A stretch of 64,000 bases of DNA from an uncultured Sphingomonadaceae bacterium (GCA_947499975.1 CANMQE010000001.1:1364001-1428000), one strand, 5' to 3'; shown: positions 17,587-26,610, counted from the first letter of the stretch. The notes: a model not told the origin generated them from the letters alone. Numbers and translations are program-made.

Positions 17587-19014
17587 TTACGGCAAAACCG
17601 GTCCCCAAGCCGGATCTGACGCCCCTACCGGCGTATCGAGGCGGCGTTCGTTTTCGCCGGTGAGATCCACCTGCCAAATCGACGTGTTGCCCGAATTACG
17701 TTCGGTGCGGAAAAACTGCACGATGCGCCCGTTGGGAGCCCAGGTCGGGCCTTCGTCCTGCCAGCCATCGGTGAGTGTGCGCAGGTTGCGGCCCTGCGGG
17801 TTCATCACCGCGATGTGGAAGTCGCCCACGATGTGGGTGAAGGCGATCTGGTCGCCGCGCGGGCTCCATTCCGGGCTGGCACAGCGGCCCCCGAAGAAGC
17901 TGATGCGCCGCTCCCCGGTGCCATCGGCATTCATGACGTAGCATTGCTGCGCGCCAGACTTGTCGCTTTCAAACACGATCTGGCTGCCGTCTGGCGAATA
18001 GGAACCGCCCACTTCGATCGCCGGGCTGAAGGTGAGGCGCTGCGGCGTGCCGCCACCGGCGGAGGAAACGCGGTAGATATCCGTATTGCCGGCCACGGCC
18101 ATGGAATAGAGGATCCAGCGCCCGTCCGGGCTCCAGCGCGGAGCAAAGGTGGGGTTGGAGCTTTGCGTCACCAGCGTCTGCCGCCCGCTGCCGATGTCAT
18201 AGACATAGATGCGCGGGTTATCGTCCGCATAGGACAGATAGGCGATCTTGGAATAGTCGGGCGAATAGCGCGGGGTGAGCGCGGTGGACTGGCCGTTGGT
18301 GATGAAGCGATGATTGGCACCGTCGCTATCCATGATGGCAAGCCGCTTGATGCGGTTATCCTTCGGCCCTGTTTCGGCAATATAGGCGATGCGGCTGTCG
18401 AAGAATGGATCTTCGCCCGAAAGGCGGGAATAGACAAGATCGGCACACTTGTGCGCGGCGCGGCGCCATTCGGACGGGTTCACCACCCAGCCTTCTCGCA
18501 CCAGCTCGCTCTGCAACGCCACGTCGTAAAGATAGCAGCCGACCGTCAGGCGGCCATCGTCGTTGGCGCGCACATAGCCGTGCACCAGCATCTCCGCGCT
18601 GCGACCGCGCCAGGTGCCCCAGGCAGGTGCGGTGATTTCGGGATAGCTCGGGCGCGGCAGGGCGTCCGGGCCAACCGGGCGGAACAGGCCGTTGAAACGT
18701 AGATCGTTAAACACCACGCGTGCCAGTTCCAGACCCAGTGCCTGCGTGCCAGCAGAATTGGCGGGCGTTGCCACATCGCGATTGGTGGCGAAACTGGCGA
18801 TGGCGATGCCCAGGTCTTGCCAGGCATCGGCAGTAACGGTGACGGAGATGCCTTCCTCGTCGCCTTCAACGGCAACCTCTTCCACCTGCTGCACGCCGAT
18901 ATTGCCGGGATCGAGATCGCCCATCAGGTCGTCCTGCTGCGCGGCGGCAGGTGCGGCAGAAAACGCGACGGCGGCAGCGCCGAAAAGCGAGGTAAGAAAA
19001 CGAAGTGGGATCAT
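17587..19014 (-). CDS. tolB: Tol-Pal periplasmic protein TolB
   Basis: A 475-residue periplasmic beta-propeller protein. The signal peptide (about 1-25, ending AAAQQ) is followed by an N-terminal domain with GIAIASFATNRDVATP and IVFNDLRF-like sequence, then repeated propeller blades with motifs such as TPRYSPDYSKIAYLSY, APRWSPDGRWILYS and SPEWSPRGDQIAFT. TolB links Pal to TolA. The start overlaps the tolA stop by 4 bases (ATGA). An acidic insertion at about residues 40-58 (VEEVAVEGDEEG) lies before the first domain. Confidence 0.97.
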   Translation of the reverse strand: MIPLRFLTSLFGAAAVAFSAAPAAAQQDDLMGDLDPGNIGVQQVEEVAVEGDEEGISVTVTADAWQDLGIAIASFATNRDVATPANSAGTQALGLELARVVFNDLRFNGLFRPVGPDALPRPSYPEITAPAWGTWRGRSAEMLVHGYVRANDDGRLTVGCYLYDVALQSELVREGWVVNPSEWRRAAHKCADLVYSRLSGEDPFFDSRIAYIAETGPKDNRIKRLAIMDSDGANHRFITNGQSTALTPRYSPDYSKIAYLSYADDNPRIYVYDIGSGRQTLVTQSSNPTFAPRWSPDGRWILYSMAVAGNTDIYRVSSAGGGTPQRLTFSPAIEVGGSYSPDGSQIVFESDKSGAQQCYVMNADGTGERRISFFGGRCASPEWSPRGDQIAFTHIVGDFHIAVMNPQGRNLRTLTDGWQDEGPTWAPNGRIVQFFRTERNSGNTSIWQVDLTGENERRLDTPVGASDPAWGPVLP

Positions 19015-19829
19015 TGGGCCAACCTGTTGTCAAAGTTAGACGTGACGACACGCCATCCTGAATAATACTGTTCGGGCAAATTGAACGGCGCGGCAAGCCG
19101 AACCGCACGAATGGCCTGCTCCTGGTGCCGGCTGACCTGCGTGCGATTGGAATCGTTCTGCCCTGTCGTACGCAGAACTTCGGGCGTGGCCGCCAGCGAT
19201 CCATCCCGATTGAGACGGAAGCGGACGATGGTCACCAACTGCTCCACATCCACGCCGGAGGGTGGCTGCCAGTGCGGCCTCAGCTGACGGATGATGGCCT
19301 GCGCGATGGATGCCTGCTGCGCTGGCCCCACGGCTTGCGCGGGCGATCCCCTGTCGCCGGTGGCATCGCTGCTGCCCTGCAGGAAATCGTCACTCAGACG
19401 GCTGCCCTGCGCGCGCTGGCTGGCGGCTGCGGTAGGCGTAGGCGTGGGGCGTTGCTCTGCCCGGCGCGTCGGCTGCGGGGCGGGCGTTGGCGCGGGCGTG
19501 GGCCGTTCGCTCACGCGGCGGGGCGGTGTAGGGGCAACGGGTCGCTCAACCGGCTGCTCGGCGGGCGCTTCCACCATCTCCTCCGGTGCTTGCAGTTCAT
19601 CGGCAACTTCGGGCGCCATCGCGGCAGCGGGCTGCGCGCTGGGATCGGGCGCGGTGGCCTGCAGGCTCACCTCGCTCGCCAGGTTCACATCGATGCGTTC
19701 GGGCTGTGTGTAATCGGGCGCCTCACGCGTGGCGTGATAGGCCAGCGCTGCAGCCAGCGCGACATGCGCCACCGCGGCGACGGTGAGGCCGATACGTTCT
19801 TCGCGGGCAAGATCGGCAAATAAAGCCAT
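19011..19829 (-). CDS. tolA: TolA-type energy transducer (TonB-like C-terminus)
   Basis: A 272-residue inner-membrane protein with one N-terminal transmembrane helix (about 14-34), a long Pro/Ala/Glu-rich periplasmic spacer (about 60-150), and a C-terminal TonB/TolA-like domain (about 170-272) with IRQLRPHWQPPSGVD and IVRFRLNRDGSL. It transmits energy from TolQ-TolR to TolB/Pal. The spacer is Pro-rich rather than the helical Ala/Lys spacer of enterobacterial TolA, as is usual in alphaproteobacteria. Confidence 0.93.
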   Translation of the reverse strand: MALFADLAREERIGLTVAAVAHVALAAALAYHATREAPDYTQPERIDVNLASEVSLQATAPDPSAQPAAAMAPEVADELQAPEEMVEAPAEQPVERPVAPTPPRRVSERPTPAPTPAPQPTRRAEQRPTPTPTAAASQRAQGSRLSDDFLQGSSDATGDRGSPAQAVGPAQQASIAQAIIRQLRPHWQPPSGVDVEQLVTIVRFRLNRDGSLAATPEVLRTTGQNDSNRTQVSRHQEQAIRAVRLAAPFNLPEQYYSGWRVVTSNFDNRLAQ

Positions 19830-19841
19830 GAAACTATTAGC

Positions 19842-20288
19842 CTAGGGTATGTCGGCTGAACTGGTGGTGACCAGCGAGATGGAGTTGAAACCCGCGCGGT
19901 TCAGCTCGCCCATCACCGCCATGACGCGGCCGTAATCGAGGCCGGTATCGGCGCGCAGGGCAACCAGCGGCTTCTGTGCGCCCTGCGGGCCGGATATGGC
20001 ATCCAGCGCCTGGGACAATGCGCCCTGCTCCACCAGCGTATCGTCGATATAGATGAAGCCTTCGCGGTCCAGTGCGATGGTCACCTGCTCGGGATCCTGA
20101 TCCAGCGGATTGGCACGCGTTTCCGGCAGTTCCACCGGCACGCCGCTGGCCAGCAGCGGGGCAGTGACCATGAAGATGATCAGCAACACCAGCATCACGT
20201 CCACAAACGGCGTGACGTTGATTTCCGCCATGGGAGCGCGGCGGCCCGAGCGGCCTCGCCGGTTGGAGGACATGACGCCCATCGCCAT
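19842..20288 (-). CDS. tolR: Tol-Pal system protein TolR
   Basis: A 148-residue ExbD/TolR-family protein with one transmembrane helix (FVDVMLVLLIIFMVTAPLL, about residues 28-46) containing the essential Asp. The N-terminus is basic and the C-terminal periplasmic domain includes GLDYGRVMAVMGELNRAGF. It forms the proton channel with TolQ, whose stop lies 4 bases upstream. Confidence 0.97.
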   Translation of the reverse strand: MAMGVMSSNRRGRSGRRAPMAEINVTPFVDVMLVLLIIFMVTAPLLASGVPVELPETRANPLDQDPEQVTIALDREGFIYIDDTLVEQGALSQALDAISGPQGAQKPLVALRADTGLDYGRVMAVMGELNRAGFNSISLVTTSSADIP

Positions 20289-20292
20289 GGCC

Positions 20293-20988
20293 CTAGCGCT
20301 CCATCTCGCGGCTTACCTCGGCATGCACGCGATCGGCAAAGCGGTGCAGCCGCGCCTCGAACCCGTTCACGGAGTTCGACAGCCTGTTGTACGCGATAAC
20401 GGCGGGAATGGCCGCAAACAGGCCGATGGCGGTGGCGAACAGCGCCTCGGCGATACCCGGCGCGACCACGGCCAGCGAGGAATTCTGCTGCATCCCGATC
20501 TGGAAGAAGCTGTTCATGATGCCCCACACGGTGCCGAACAGGCCCACGAATGGCGCGACGGAGCCGGTGGTGGCGAGGAAATTGAGGCGATTGGCAAGCT
20601 TGTCGGATTCGTGCGCGACCTGCCCTTCCAGCGCCTGCGATACGCGGCCGCGCGCGGCCTCGGGATCCTTCAGGCCAGCCTTGTGGCTGCGGCGGAACTC
20701 CGCAACGCCAGCGGCTGCAATGCGGGCAGAGGGATTATCCTTGCGGCGGCGGCCATCCAGCATGTTGTCGGCATCGCCATCCTTCCAGAAATCATCCTCG
20801 AACGCATCGCAGGCGCGCTGCGTGCGGTTCATGCGCAGGGTGAAGCTGAAAATGATGGTCCACACCCAGATGGATGCAAGCACAAGGCCGACGATAACCA
20901 GCTGAACCACGATATCAGCATCGAGAAACAGCTCGATCGGGTCGAGACGGGTAGGAGCGGAAACGGCGAGCAAGTCCAGCGCGGTCAT
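20293..20988 (-). CDS. tolQ: Tol-Pal system protein TolQ
   Basis: A 231-residue MotA/TolQ/ExbB-family proton-channel subunit. Three transmembrane helices are visible: about 25-47 (VQLVIVGLVLASIWVWTII), about 137-160 (SVAPFVGLFGTVWGIMNSF) and about 175-200 (GIAEALFATAIGLFAAIPA). The ATG overlaps the ybgC stop (ATGA). It works with TolR to energise TolA. Confidence 0.97.
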   Translation of the reverse strand: MTALDLLAVSAPTRLDPIELFLDADIVVQLVIVGLVLASIWVWTIIFSFTLRMNRTQRACDAFEDDFWKDGDADNMLDGRRRKDNPSARIAAAGVAEFRRSHKAGLKDPEAARGRVSQALEGQVAHESDKLANRLNFLATTGSVAPFVGLFGTVWGIMNSFFQIGMQQNSSLAVVAPGIAEALFATAIGLFAAIPAVIAYNRLSNSVNGFEARLHRFADRVHAEVSREMER

Positions 20989-21428
20989 TGGGGGTCTTTC
21001 ATGGCAAATTCTTCGAATGCACGGCGCCAGTCGTCGGGTTGGCGGCGCGGCCTGCCTTGCGGGGTAACAAATGCCGCCACTATGTCCACTTCGGCCAGCA
21101 GTTCATCCCCCCGCATCACGCGCTGTTCCATACGCGCACTGGCGGCACGCAGTTCCAGCGCGCGGGTGGAAATCACCAATTCATCGTCCAGCCGTGCGGG
21201 GCGGCGCCATTTGATCTGCGCCTCGGACACGGCATATACGCCCTCGCCCGCCTCGAACGCCTCGCGCTGGTTGATGCCCAGCACGCGCAGCAGATCGCTG
21301 CGGGCGCGCTCGCACCATTTCAGGTAATTCGCGTGATAGGCGATGCCGGACAGGTCGGTATCCTCGAAAAATACTCGCACCGGGTAGAGATGGCGCGACC
21401 CCTCGATAATGCCGGAGGGTGATTGCAA
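20985..21428 (-). CDS. ybgC: Tol-Pal-associated acyl-CoA thioesterase
   Basis: A 147-residue hot-dog-fold thioesterase of the 4-hydroxybenzoyl-CoA thioesterase/YbgC family, with FFEDTDLSGIAYHANYLKWCERAR carrying the catalytic Asp (read in two overlapping parts). The start appears to be TTG at 21428, six bases after AAGGAGA. No ATG is placed suitably. It is the first gene of the tol-pal operon, the usual position. Confidence 0.95.
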   Translation of the reverse strand: MQSPSGIIEGSRHLYPVRVFFEDTDLSGIAYHANYLKWCERARSDLLRVLGINQREAFEAGEGVYAVSEAQIKWRRPARLDDELVISTRALELRAASARMEQRVMRGDELLAEVDIVAAFVTPQGRPRRQPDDWRRAFEEFAMKDPQ

Positions 21429-21529
21429 TTGGCTCTCCTTGGATGAACGGCGGCTTACAGCCTGTCTGCCGCCGGGAATTTAGCGTTTGGCGATGAACGG
21501 ACTCGTGTTTGCGGCCTGTCGAGGCCGGA

Positions 21530-21907
21530 TCACCTCGCCAGCATCGGGCCCAGCGGTCCGCCGCCGAACAGGTGGACATGCAGGTGCGCCACTTCCTGAC
21601 CGCCGTTGCGGCCTACGTTGCCCAGCAGGCGATAGCCGCGCACCACCAGCCCCTGCTCTCGCGCCACATGGCCAACGGCGCGCACGAAACCGGCGATTTC
21701 CTCTGCCGATGCCTTGGCCGAGAAATCGTCCCAGCTGACATACTCGCCCTTGGGAATCACCAGAATGTGCACGTCGGCCTGCGGATTGATGTCATGGAAG
21801 GCGAGCGACCATTCATCCTCGTAAACCTTGCTGCATGGCACTTCGCCGCGCAGCATCCTGGCGAATATGTTCTCGGGATCGTAAGGCTTGGTAGGGTCTA
21901 TGGCCAT
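21530..21907 (-). CDS. HIT-family nucleotide-binding protein
   Basis: A 125-residue histidine-triad protein of the HINT/PKCI branch, with NIFARMLRGEVPCSKVYEDE at the start and the triad VAHLHVHLFGG near the C-terminus. HINT enzymes hydrolyse adenosine phosphoramidates. The ATG overlaps the hisE stop (TAATG), so it is translated as the last gene of the his operon. That linkage is recurrent in this group of bacteria, though no role in histidine synthesis is known. Confidence 0.93.
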   Translation of the reverse strand: MAIDPTKPYDPENIFARMLRGEVPCSKVYEDEWSLAFHDINPQADVHILVIPKGEYVSWDDFSAKASAEEIAGFVRAVGHVAREQGLVVRGYRLLGNVGRNGGQEVAHLHVHLFGGGPLGPMLAR

Positions 21908-22224
21908 TATTCGGGTTTCCTGGCTGCTTTTTCCTCAAGGCCGGATGTGCCTTCGCGCCGATCGAGTTCGGCCAGCACATCCGCGAGGCTGATGTTCTTC
22001 GCGCCCAGCAGCACCAGCAGGTGGAACAGCAGGTCTGCCGCCTCGCCCGTTAGTTCGGCATCGCTGCCGGTAAGCGCGGCGATCACGGCCTCGGTGGCTT
22101 CCTCGCCCACCTTCTCGCAAATTTTCGGCAGGCCCCTGGCGTTCAGCTTTGCCACATAGCTGCTGTCCGCAGAGGCGGCGCGGCGCTGCGCAATCGTGGC
22201 TTCGAGGCGTGCGAGTGTATCCAT
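21907..22224 (-). CDS. hisE: Phosphoribosyl-ATP pyrophosphatase
   Basis: A 105-residue MazG-like pyrophosphatase that removes pyrophosphate from phosphoribosyl-ATP in histidine synthesis. The signatures [21 protein letters not shown] and [17 protein letters not shown] carry the metal-binding acidic residues. The C-terminus is short and charged. Between hisF and hisE lies the tiny exported-protein gene at 22275-22445. Confidence 0.95.
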   Translation of the reverse strand: MDTLARLEATIAQRRAASADSSYVAKLNARGLPKICEKVGEEATEAVIAALTGSDAELTGEAADLLFHLLVLLGAKNISLADVLAELDRREGTSGLEEKAARKPE

Positions 22225-22274
22225 TCGCGCGGCAATGCGCGATGCGTGGCCTCGCGGTCAAGCAAAGAGGTGGC

Positions 22275-22445
22275 TCAGTCCTCGCCCCGGCTGCCCATGG
22301 AAAGGCGTCGACCGATCAGGACGCCTGCAATTCCAAGCGCGAAAAGCGCGGCGCTGCCGCCTTCGGATACCTGCGCCGCGGCATTGGCGGCGGCGGGAGA
22401 AGCACCGCACAGGAACACGGCGGCGATAGCGATTCGATGGACCAT
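22275..22445 (-). CDS. Tiny exported protein with PEP-CTERM-like C-terminus
   Basis: A 56-residue product. The N-terminus is a signal peptide (MVHRIAIAAVFLCGASPAAA, with cleavage near AAA-N). After a very short mature stretch there is VSEGGSAALFALGIAGVLIGRR, a helix preceded by a Pro-less PEP-like box and followed by Arg-Arg, reminiscent of exosortase-type sorting tails. Almost nothing would remain between the two signals. A GAGGAAGG lies upstream but farther than ideal, and an in-frame ATG at 22472 is an alternative start. It sits between hisF and hisE. Function is unknown. Confidence 0.55.
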   Translation of the reverse strand: MVHRIAIAAVFLCGASPAAANAAAQVSEGGSAALFALGIAGVLIGRRLSMGSRGED

Positions 22446-22540
22446 GGGCCGTGCAATGGCCCTTCCTCGCATTCGCGCAATTGCAGCGCGAATACTGTCC
22501 CGTTTCTGTACTGATCGCCCGGCGTTCAGGCCCGACGAAC

Positions 22541-23314
22541 CTACCCGCGCGCGGGCAATCCCGCGTCGCGCAGAGCCTTGTGGGCATCGGCAATGGTGTA
22601 GGTGCCGAAATGGAAAATACTGGCAGCCAGAACCGCGCTGGCGTGGCCCTTCACGACCCCGTCGACAAGGTGCTGGAGATTGCCGACGCCCCCGCTGGCC
22701 ACGACCGGCACGGATACGGCATCGGCGATGGCGCGGGTGAGTTCAAGGTCGTAGCCCTTCTGCGTCCCGTCGCCGTCCATGCTGGTGACAAGCAGTTCTC
22801 CGGCGCCGAGTTCCGCCAGCTTCACCGCGTGTTCCACCGCGTCGATGCCGGTTTCCCGCCTGCCGCCGTGGGTGAAGATTTCCCAGCGACCCGGCTCTCC
22901 CGGAGCGGAAACCCGGCGCGCATCGACGCTGGCAACGGCGCACTGGCTGCCCATGCGATCAGCTATGTCGGCCATGATTTCGGGACGCTTCACGGCGGCG
23001 GAGTTCACCGCCACCTTGTCCGCACCTGCCAGCAGCAGCGCGCGCGCATCCTCAACGCTGGAAACCCCGCCGCCCACGGTCAGCGGCATGAAGCACACCT
23101 CCGCCGTGCGCTTCACGATATCCAGCAGCGTGCCGCGCCCTTCGTGGCTCGCGGAAATATCGAGGAAGCACAGTTCGTCCGCGCCCGCCGCGTCATAGGC
23201 CTGCGCCTGCTCCACCGGATCGCCAGCGTCCTTGAGGTCGACGAAGTTGACACCCTTCACCACGCGGCCATTGGCCACATCGAGACAGGGGATGACACGG
23301 ATACGGACGGTCAT
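22541..23314 (-). CDS. hisF: Imidazole glycerol phosphate synthase cyclase subunit
   Basis: A 257-residue (beta/alpha)8 barrel that cyclises PRFAR with ammonia from HisH to IGP and AICAR. The catalytic Asp12 is in [19 protein letters not shown]. The second catalytic Asp belongs to the VASVDARRV strand. [17 protein letters not shown] is the phosphate-binding region. The ATG at 23314 overlaps the stop of the small membrane-protein gene by 4 bases. Relative to E. coli HisF it carries a short insertion ([16 protein letters not shown]), as is common in proteobacterial enzymes. Confidence 0.96.
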   Translation of the reverse strand: MTVRIRVIPCLDVANGRVVKGVNFVDLKDAGDPVEQAQAYDAAGADELCFLDISASHEGRGTLLDIVKRTAEVCFMPLTVGGGVSSVEDARALLLAGADKVAVNSAAVKRPEIMADIADRMGSQCAVASVDARRVSAPGEPGRWEIFTHGGRRETGIDAVEHAVKLAELGAGELLVTSMDGDGTQKGYDLELTRAIADAVSVPVVASGGVGNLQHLVDGVVKGHASAVLAASIFHFGTYTIADAHKALRDAGLPARG

Positions 23315-23529
23315 GGCATTATAAACGGACGAACGAAAAGGAAGGGTAGTGCTGCCCAGAAAGTGACAAGACACCAGTATGCGATAGGATGTGCTTTCCG
23401 CTGGCATCTTCTGCGAAGTAAAGGAATAGATGCCTTCTTGGTCCGCATCGCATAGTAGACTTCAACAGCCGCTAATGCAGCTATCAACGCGAAAATCGCA
23501 AACTCCAAAGCGTTTATGGTGAATCCCAT
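23311..23529 (-). CDS. Membrane microprotein inside the his operon
   Basis: A 72-residue protein with two hydrophobic helices (about 6-28 and 51-70) and a basic loop between them ([20 protein letters not shown]). The start is the ATG in a TGATG junction with the hisA stop (a GTG one codon earlier is possible). The stop overlaps the hisF start as ATGA, so it is translationally embedded. By hand count its G+C is about 47%, far below the flanking his genes, suggesting foreign origin or relaxed codon selection. No family is recognised and no histidine enzyme has this form. Confidence 0.72.
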   Translation of the reverse strand: MGFTINALEFAIFALIAALAAVEVYYAMRTKKASIPLLRRRCQRKAHPIAYWCLVTFWAALPFLFVRPFIMP

Positions 23530-24254
23530 CACCGGTTCGCCATCGCAATTGCCGTCGCCAGATCCAGTCGTCCTTCGTAGAGCGCCCTGCCCGTGATCAC
23601 GCCCTCGATGCCCTGATCCGCCTGCAGCGCCAACATGTGAATGTCGTCCAGACCCTTCACCCCGCCGCTGGCGATCACGGGAATATCTACACTGCGCGCA
23701 AGGTCGACGGTCGCCTGCACATTGCAGCCTTTCAGCAGCCCGTCGCGCCCGATATCGGTGAACAGCAGGCTGGCAACGCCCGCATCCTCGAACCTGCGGG
23801 CGAGGTCCTCAACCCGCACATCGGACACTTCGGCCCAGCCCTCGGTCGCCACCATGCCATCGCGCGCGTCCACGGCGACGACAATGCCGCCTTCCCACTC
23901 GCGCGCCATTTCCTTTACGAAATCGGGGTCTTTCAGCGCGGCAGAGCCCATCACGATACGCGCCACGCCAAGGTTGAACCATCCCTCGACCGCCTTTGCA
24001 TCGCGGATGCCGCCGCCTAGTTGCACATAGCCGGGAAACGCCTCGACAATGGCCTCCACCGCCTCGCGGTTCTCGGCGCGGCCGGCGAAGCTGCCGTCCA
24101 GATCTACGACGTGCAGATGCTCTGCCCCAGCGTCTGCAAACAGCATGGCCTGCGCGGCGGGATTGTCACCATATACGGTCGCGCGATCCATATCGCCCTC
24201 GGCAAGGCGCACCACTTCGCCGCCCTTCAGGTCGATTGCGGGAAATACGATCAT
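23529..24254 (-). CDS. hisA: ProFAR isomerase
   Basis: A 241-residue (beta/alpha)8 barrel isomerising ProFAR to PRFAR. Catalytic Asp8 is in VFPAIDLKGGEVVRL. VQLGGGIRDAKAVEGWF and VIASGGVKGLDDI are the phosphate-binding loops. The ATG at 24254 overlaps the hisH stop (ATGA), which decides the start. It is followed directly by the membrane microprotein and hisF. Confidence 0.96.
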   Translation of the reverse strand: MIVFPAIDLKGGEVVRLAEGDMDRATVYGDNPAAQAMLFADAGAEHLHVVDLDGSFAGRAENREAVEAIVEAFPGYVQLGGGIRDAKAVEGWFNLGVARIVMGSAALKDPDFVKEMAREWEGGIVVAVDARDGMVATEGWAEVSDVRVEDLARRFEDAGVASLLFTDIGRDGLLKGCNVQATVDLARSVDIPVIASGGVKGLDDIHMLALQADQGIEGVITGRALYEGRLDLATAIAMANR

Positions 24255-24880
24255 GGTTTCCACTCCAGAAAACGCCGTAGCAGGTCGATACCATAGGACT
24301 GGCTCTTTTCGGGGTGGAACTGCACCCCCACGATATTGTCGCGCGCCACGGCAGCCACGATGCCGCCACCGTGGTCGGTCATGGCGGCAATATCCAGCCC
24401 GTCTTCCACGGCAAAGTGATAGGAATGGAGGAAATAGGCTTCGCCTTCCTCGATCAGGTCATGGTCGCCGTGATGGGGGGTAAGTGCCACGTCGTTCCAG
24501 CCCATGTGCGGCACGCGGATATCGGGATCGGTGCGCTCTATCTTCAGCACCTCGCCCGGTATCCAGCCGAGGCCTTCGTGTACGCCGTGCTCCAGTCCAC
24601 GATCCGCCAGCAATTGCATGCCGACGCAGATACCCAGGAACGGCACGCGTCGCTCTCTCACGCTGTCTTCCAGCGCCTCGATCATGCCGGGGATGGACCA
24701 GAGGCCGTCGCGGCACGCGCCAAAGGCACCAACGCCGGGCAGCACGATACGCTTCGCACCGCGCACCAGCGCCGGATCGTCGGTTACGGCAACATGCTCC
24801 GCACCCGCAGCCTTCAGCGCGTTATAGACGGAATGAAGATTGCCCGCCCCGTAATCGATAAGAGCAATGGCCTCGGCCAT
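24251..24880 (-). CDS. hisH: Imidazole glycerol phosphate synthase glutaminase subunit
   Basis: A 209-residue class I glutamine amidotransferase supplying ammonia to HisF. The nucleophile Cys85 lies in FLGICVGMQLL. The His and Glu partners are in VGVQFHPEKSQSYG near the C-terminus. The start at 24880 gives the typical N-terminus AIALIDYGAGNLHSVYNAL and lies one base after the hisB stop. Confidence 0.96.
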   Translation of the reverse strand: MAEAIALIDYGAGNLHSVYNALKAAGAEHVAVTDDPALVRGAKRIVLPGVGAFGACRDGLWSIPGMIEALEDSVRERRVPFLGICVGMQLLADRGLEHGVHEGLGWIPGEVLKIERTDPDIRVPHMGWNDVALTPHHGDHDLIEEGEAYFLHSYHFAVEDGLDIAAMTDHGGGIVAAVARDNIVGVQFHPEKSQSYGIDLLRRFLEWKP

Positions 24881-24881
24881 G

Positions 24882-25475
24882 TTATCCGCCCAGTTGTCCC
24901 TTGGTGGATGGCACCGCGCCGCCCTTGCGCTCGTCCAGTTCCACCGCCTGCCGCATGGCACGGGCAAAGCCCTTGTACAACGCCTCGCAGATATGGTGGT
25001 TGTTGCTGCCGTACAGCACCTGGCAGTGCAGCGTCAGCCCAGCCGATTGGGCGACGGAATGGAACCAGTGCTCGATCAGTTCTGTATCCCACTCGCCCAG
25101 CTTTTCCTGCGTGAAACGGGCTTTCCACACGAGGTAGGGGCGGCCGGAAATATCCAGCACCACGCGGGCCATCGTCTCGTCCATCGGCGAATGGGCCTCC
25201 CCATATCGGCCGATGCCGGCCTTGTCGCCCAGCGCGTCGGCCAGGGCCTGCCCCAGGGCAATGGCGCTGTCTTCGGTGGTGTGGTGCTGGTCCACATGCA
25301 GATCGCCATCCACCTTCAGCGTTACGTCAATCAGCGAATGGCGGCTGAATTGTTCCACCATGTGATCGAGAAAACCGATGCCGGTGGAAATATCATACTG
25401 CCCCGATCCATCGAGATTCACCTCGACGAGGATATCGGTTTCCTTGGTTTTACGCTCTGTTCGCCCGGTTCGCAT
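24882..25475 (-). CDS. hisB: Imidazoleglycerol-phosphate dehydratase
   Basis: A 197-residue manganese enzyme dehydrating IGP to imidazole acetol phosphate. The metal-binding motifs [16 protein letters not shown] and [20 protein letters not shown] are visible, with the repeat [15 protein letters not shown] near the C-terminus. It is the first gene of the hisB-hisH-hisA-x-hisF-y-hisE-HIT operon. The start at 25475 gives the family-like [15 protein letters not shown]. It is monofunctional, without the phosphatase domain of enterobacterial HisB. Confidence 0.96.
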   Translation of the reverse strand: MRTGRTERKTKETDILVEVNLDGSGQYDISTGIGFLDHMVEQFSRHSLIDVTLKVDGDLHVDQHHTTEDSAIALGQALADALGDKAGIGRYGEAHSPMDETMARVVLDISGRPYLVWKARFTQEKLGEWDTELIEHWFHSVAQSAGLTLHCQVLYGSNNHHICEALYKGFARAMRQAVELDERKGGAVPSTKGQLGG

Positions 25476-25581
25476 GGGTGTGAGCCTATAGGCACATGAA
25501 ACGCCCGTGCAAGCGCGTTGGCGGCCCTCGCCAAGCGATTCCTGCTTGATTTTGCACTGCAGCGGCTTCACCTAGCGGGGC

Positions 25582-26094
25582 ATGAGTGATGACACACCCG
25601 ATAGCCTGATCCCCTACGACGAGATCGTGCAGGAAGCGCTGCGCGCCGTGGTGGGCCGCGTGCTGGGGCAGGTGCAACACGATGGCGGCACCCTGCCGGG
25701 CGCTCATCACTTCTACATCACCTTCAAGACCGGCGCGCCCGGCGTGGCCATTCCCGCCGCGCTGACGGAGCGTTTTCCCGACGAGATGACGATCGTCCTG
25801 CAGAACAAGTTCTGGGATCTGGTCGTGTTGGAAGACAGGTTTTCGGTGGGATTGAGCTTCAACCAGATCCCTTCGAAGCTGGAGATCCCCTTCTCCGCGA
25901 TCACCGCCTTCGTCGATCCAGCCGTCGATTTCGGCTTGCAGTTCCAGGCCGCTGTGGAAGACGATGGCCCTACCGATCACGACGATGCCGAGAACGATGC
26001 ACCCGGCAGTGAGGAACGCCGTTCCGTCGAAGACGTTGCCAAGAGTGAAGACGGCTCCAATGTCGTCACGGTCGATTTCGGCCGCAAGAAATAG
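25582..26094 (+). CDS. SspB-family ClpXP adaptor-like protein
   Basis: A 170-residue protein matching the alphaproteobacterial SspB family: IPYDEIVQEALRAVVGRVL, HHFYITFKTGAPGV, FWDLVVLEDRFSVGLSFNQIPSKLEIPFSAITAFVDP in outline, and an acidic variable tail ending NVVTVDFGRKK, which resembles the ClpX-binding XB tail. SspB delivers ssrA-tagged peptides to ClpXP. It is divergent from hisB, with about 106 bases between the starts. Confidence 0.88.
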   Translation: MSDDTPDSLIPYDEIVQEALRAVVGRVLGQVQHDGGTLPGAHHFYITFKTGAPGVAIPAALTERFPDEMTIVLQNKFWDLVVLEDRFSVGLSFNQIPSKLEIPFSAITAFVDPAVDFGLQFQAAVEDDGPTDHDDAENDAPGSEERRSVEDVAKSEDGSNVVTVDFGRKK

Positions 26095-26145
26095 CAGCGC
26101 ACGCCTCCGGCCGCGCTTGCAAAGCGTGAAAGGGAGCACATCATC

Positions 26146-26610
26146 ATGGAACTGAGCCGCGAAGAAATACGTCGCCGTGTAAGAGAACGGCGCGGCAAGG
26201 GATCCAAGCCCAGCCATCTTACCGATATCGCATCCGACGGACTGGAAAAGCTCGGCAGCGGACATGACGTGCCCGGACCCAGCTCCAATCCCTCCACCAA
26301 TTTGATCATGAGCGACATCCTGATACGCAGCATCGGCAGGCTGACCCGGATAACGATCGAAAAGGCGATGCTGGGCAAGCGATATGGCAGCCAGTTCGCC
26401 AAGGATGCGGTGGAGAACCGCTCTCTTTTCCACACCCTTACCGCCTATGGCATCACCAAGTTTGCAACAAAGTCCGTTCCCGGCGCCATGATCGTGACAT
26501 CGGGCATCGCGGCAAAGGTGCTGTTCGATCTGGGCAAGTCGCGCCGCCAGTCACGCAAGGATGGCGAGGCGTTCCTGCAGAAGCAGGCCGATCCCGACTC
26601 CGCGATCTGA
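26146..26610 (+). CDS. Conserved-looking protein of unknown function
   Basis: A 154-residue protein with a basic, charged N-terminus (LSREEIRRRVRERRGKGSK), a Ser/Pro-rich linker and a C-terminal domain with a weakly hydrophobic stretch (AMIVTSGIAAKVLFDLG) and a basic tail. It could associate peripherally with the membrane. It lies between sspB and gmk on the same strand, 51 bases after sspB, with a strong GGGAGCA ribosome-binding site. No family is recognised. Confidence 0.75.
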   Translation: MELSREEIRRRVRERRGKGSKPSHLTDIASDGLEKLGSGHDVPGPSSNPSTNLIMSDILIRSIGRLTRITIEKAMLGKRYGSQFAKDAVENRSLFHTLTAYGITKFATKSVPGAMIVTSGIAAKVLFDLGKSRRQSRKDGEAFLQKQADPDSAI

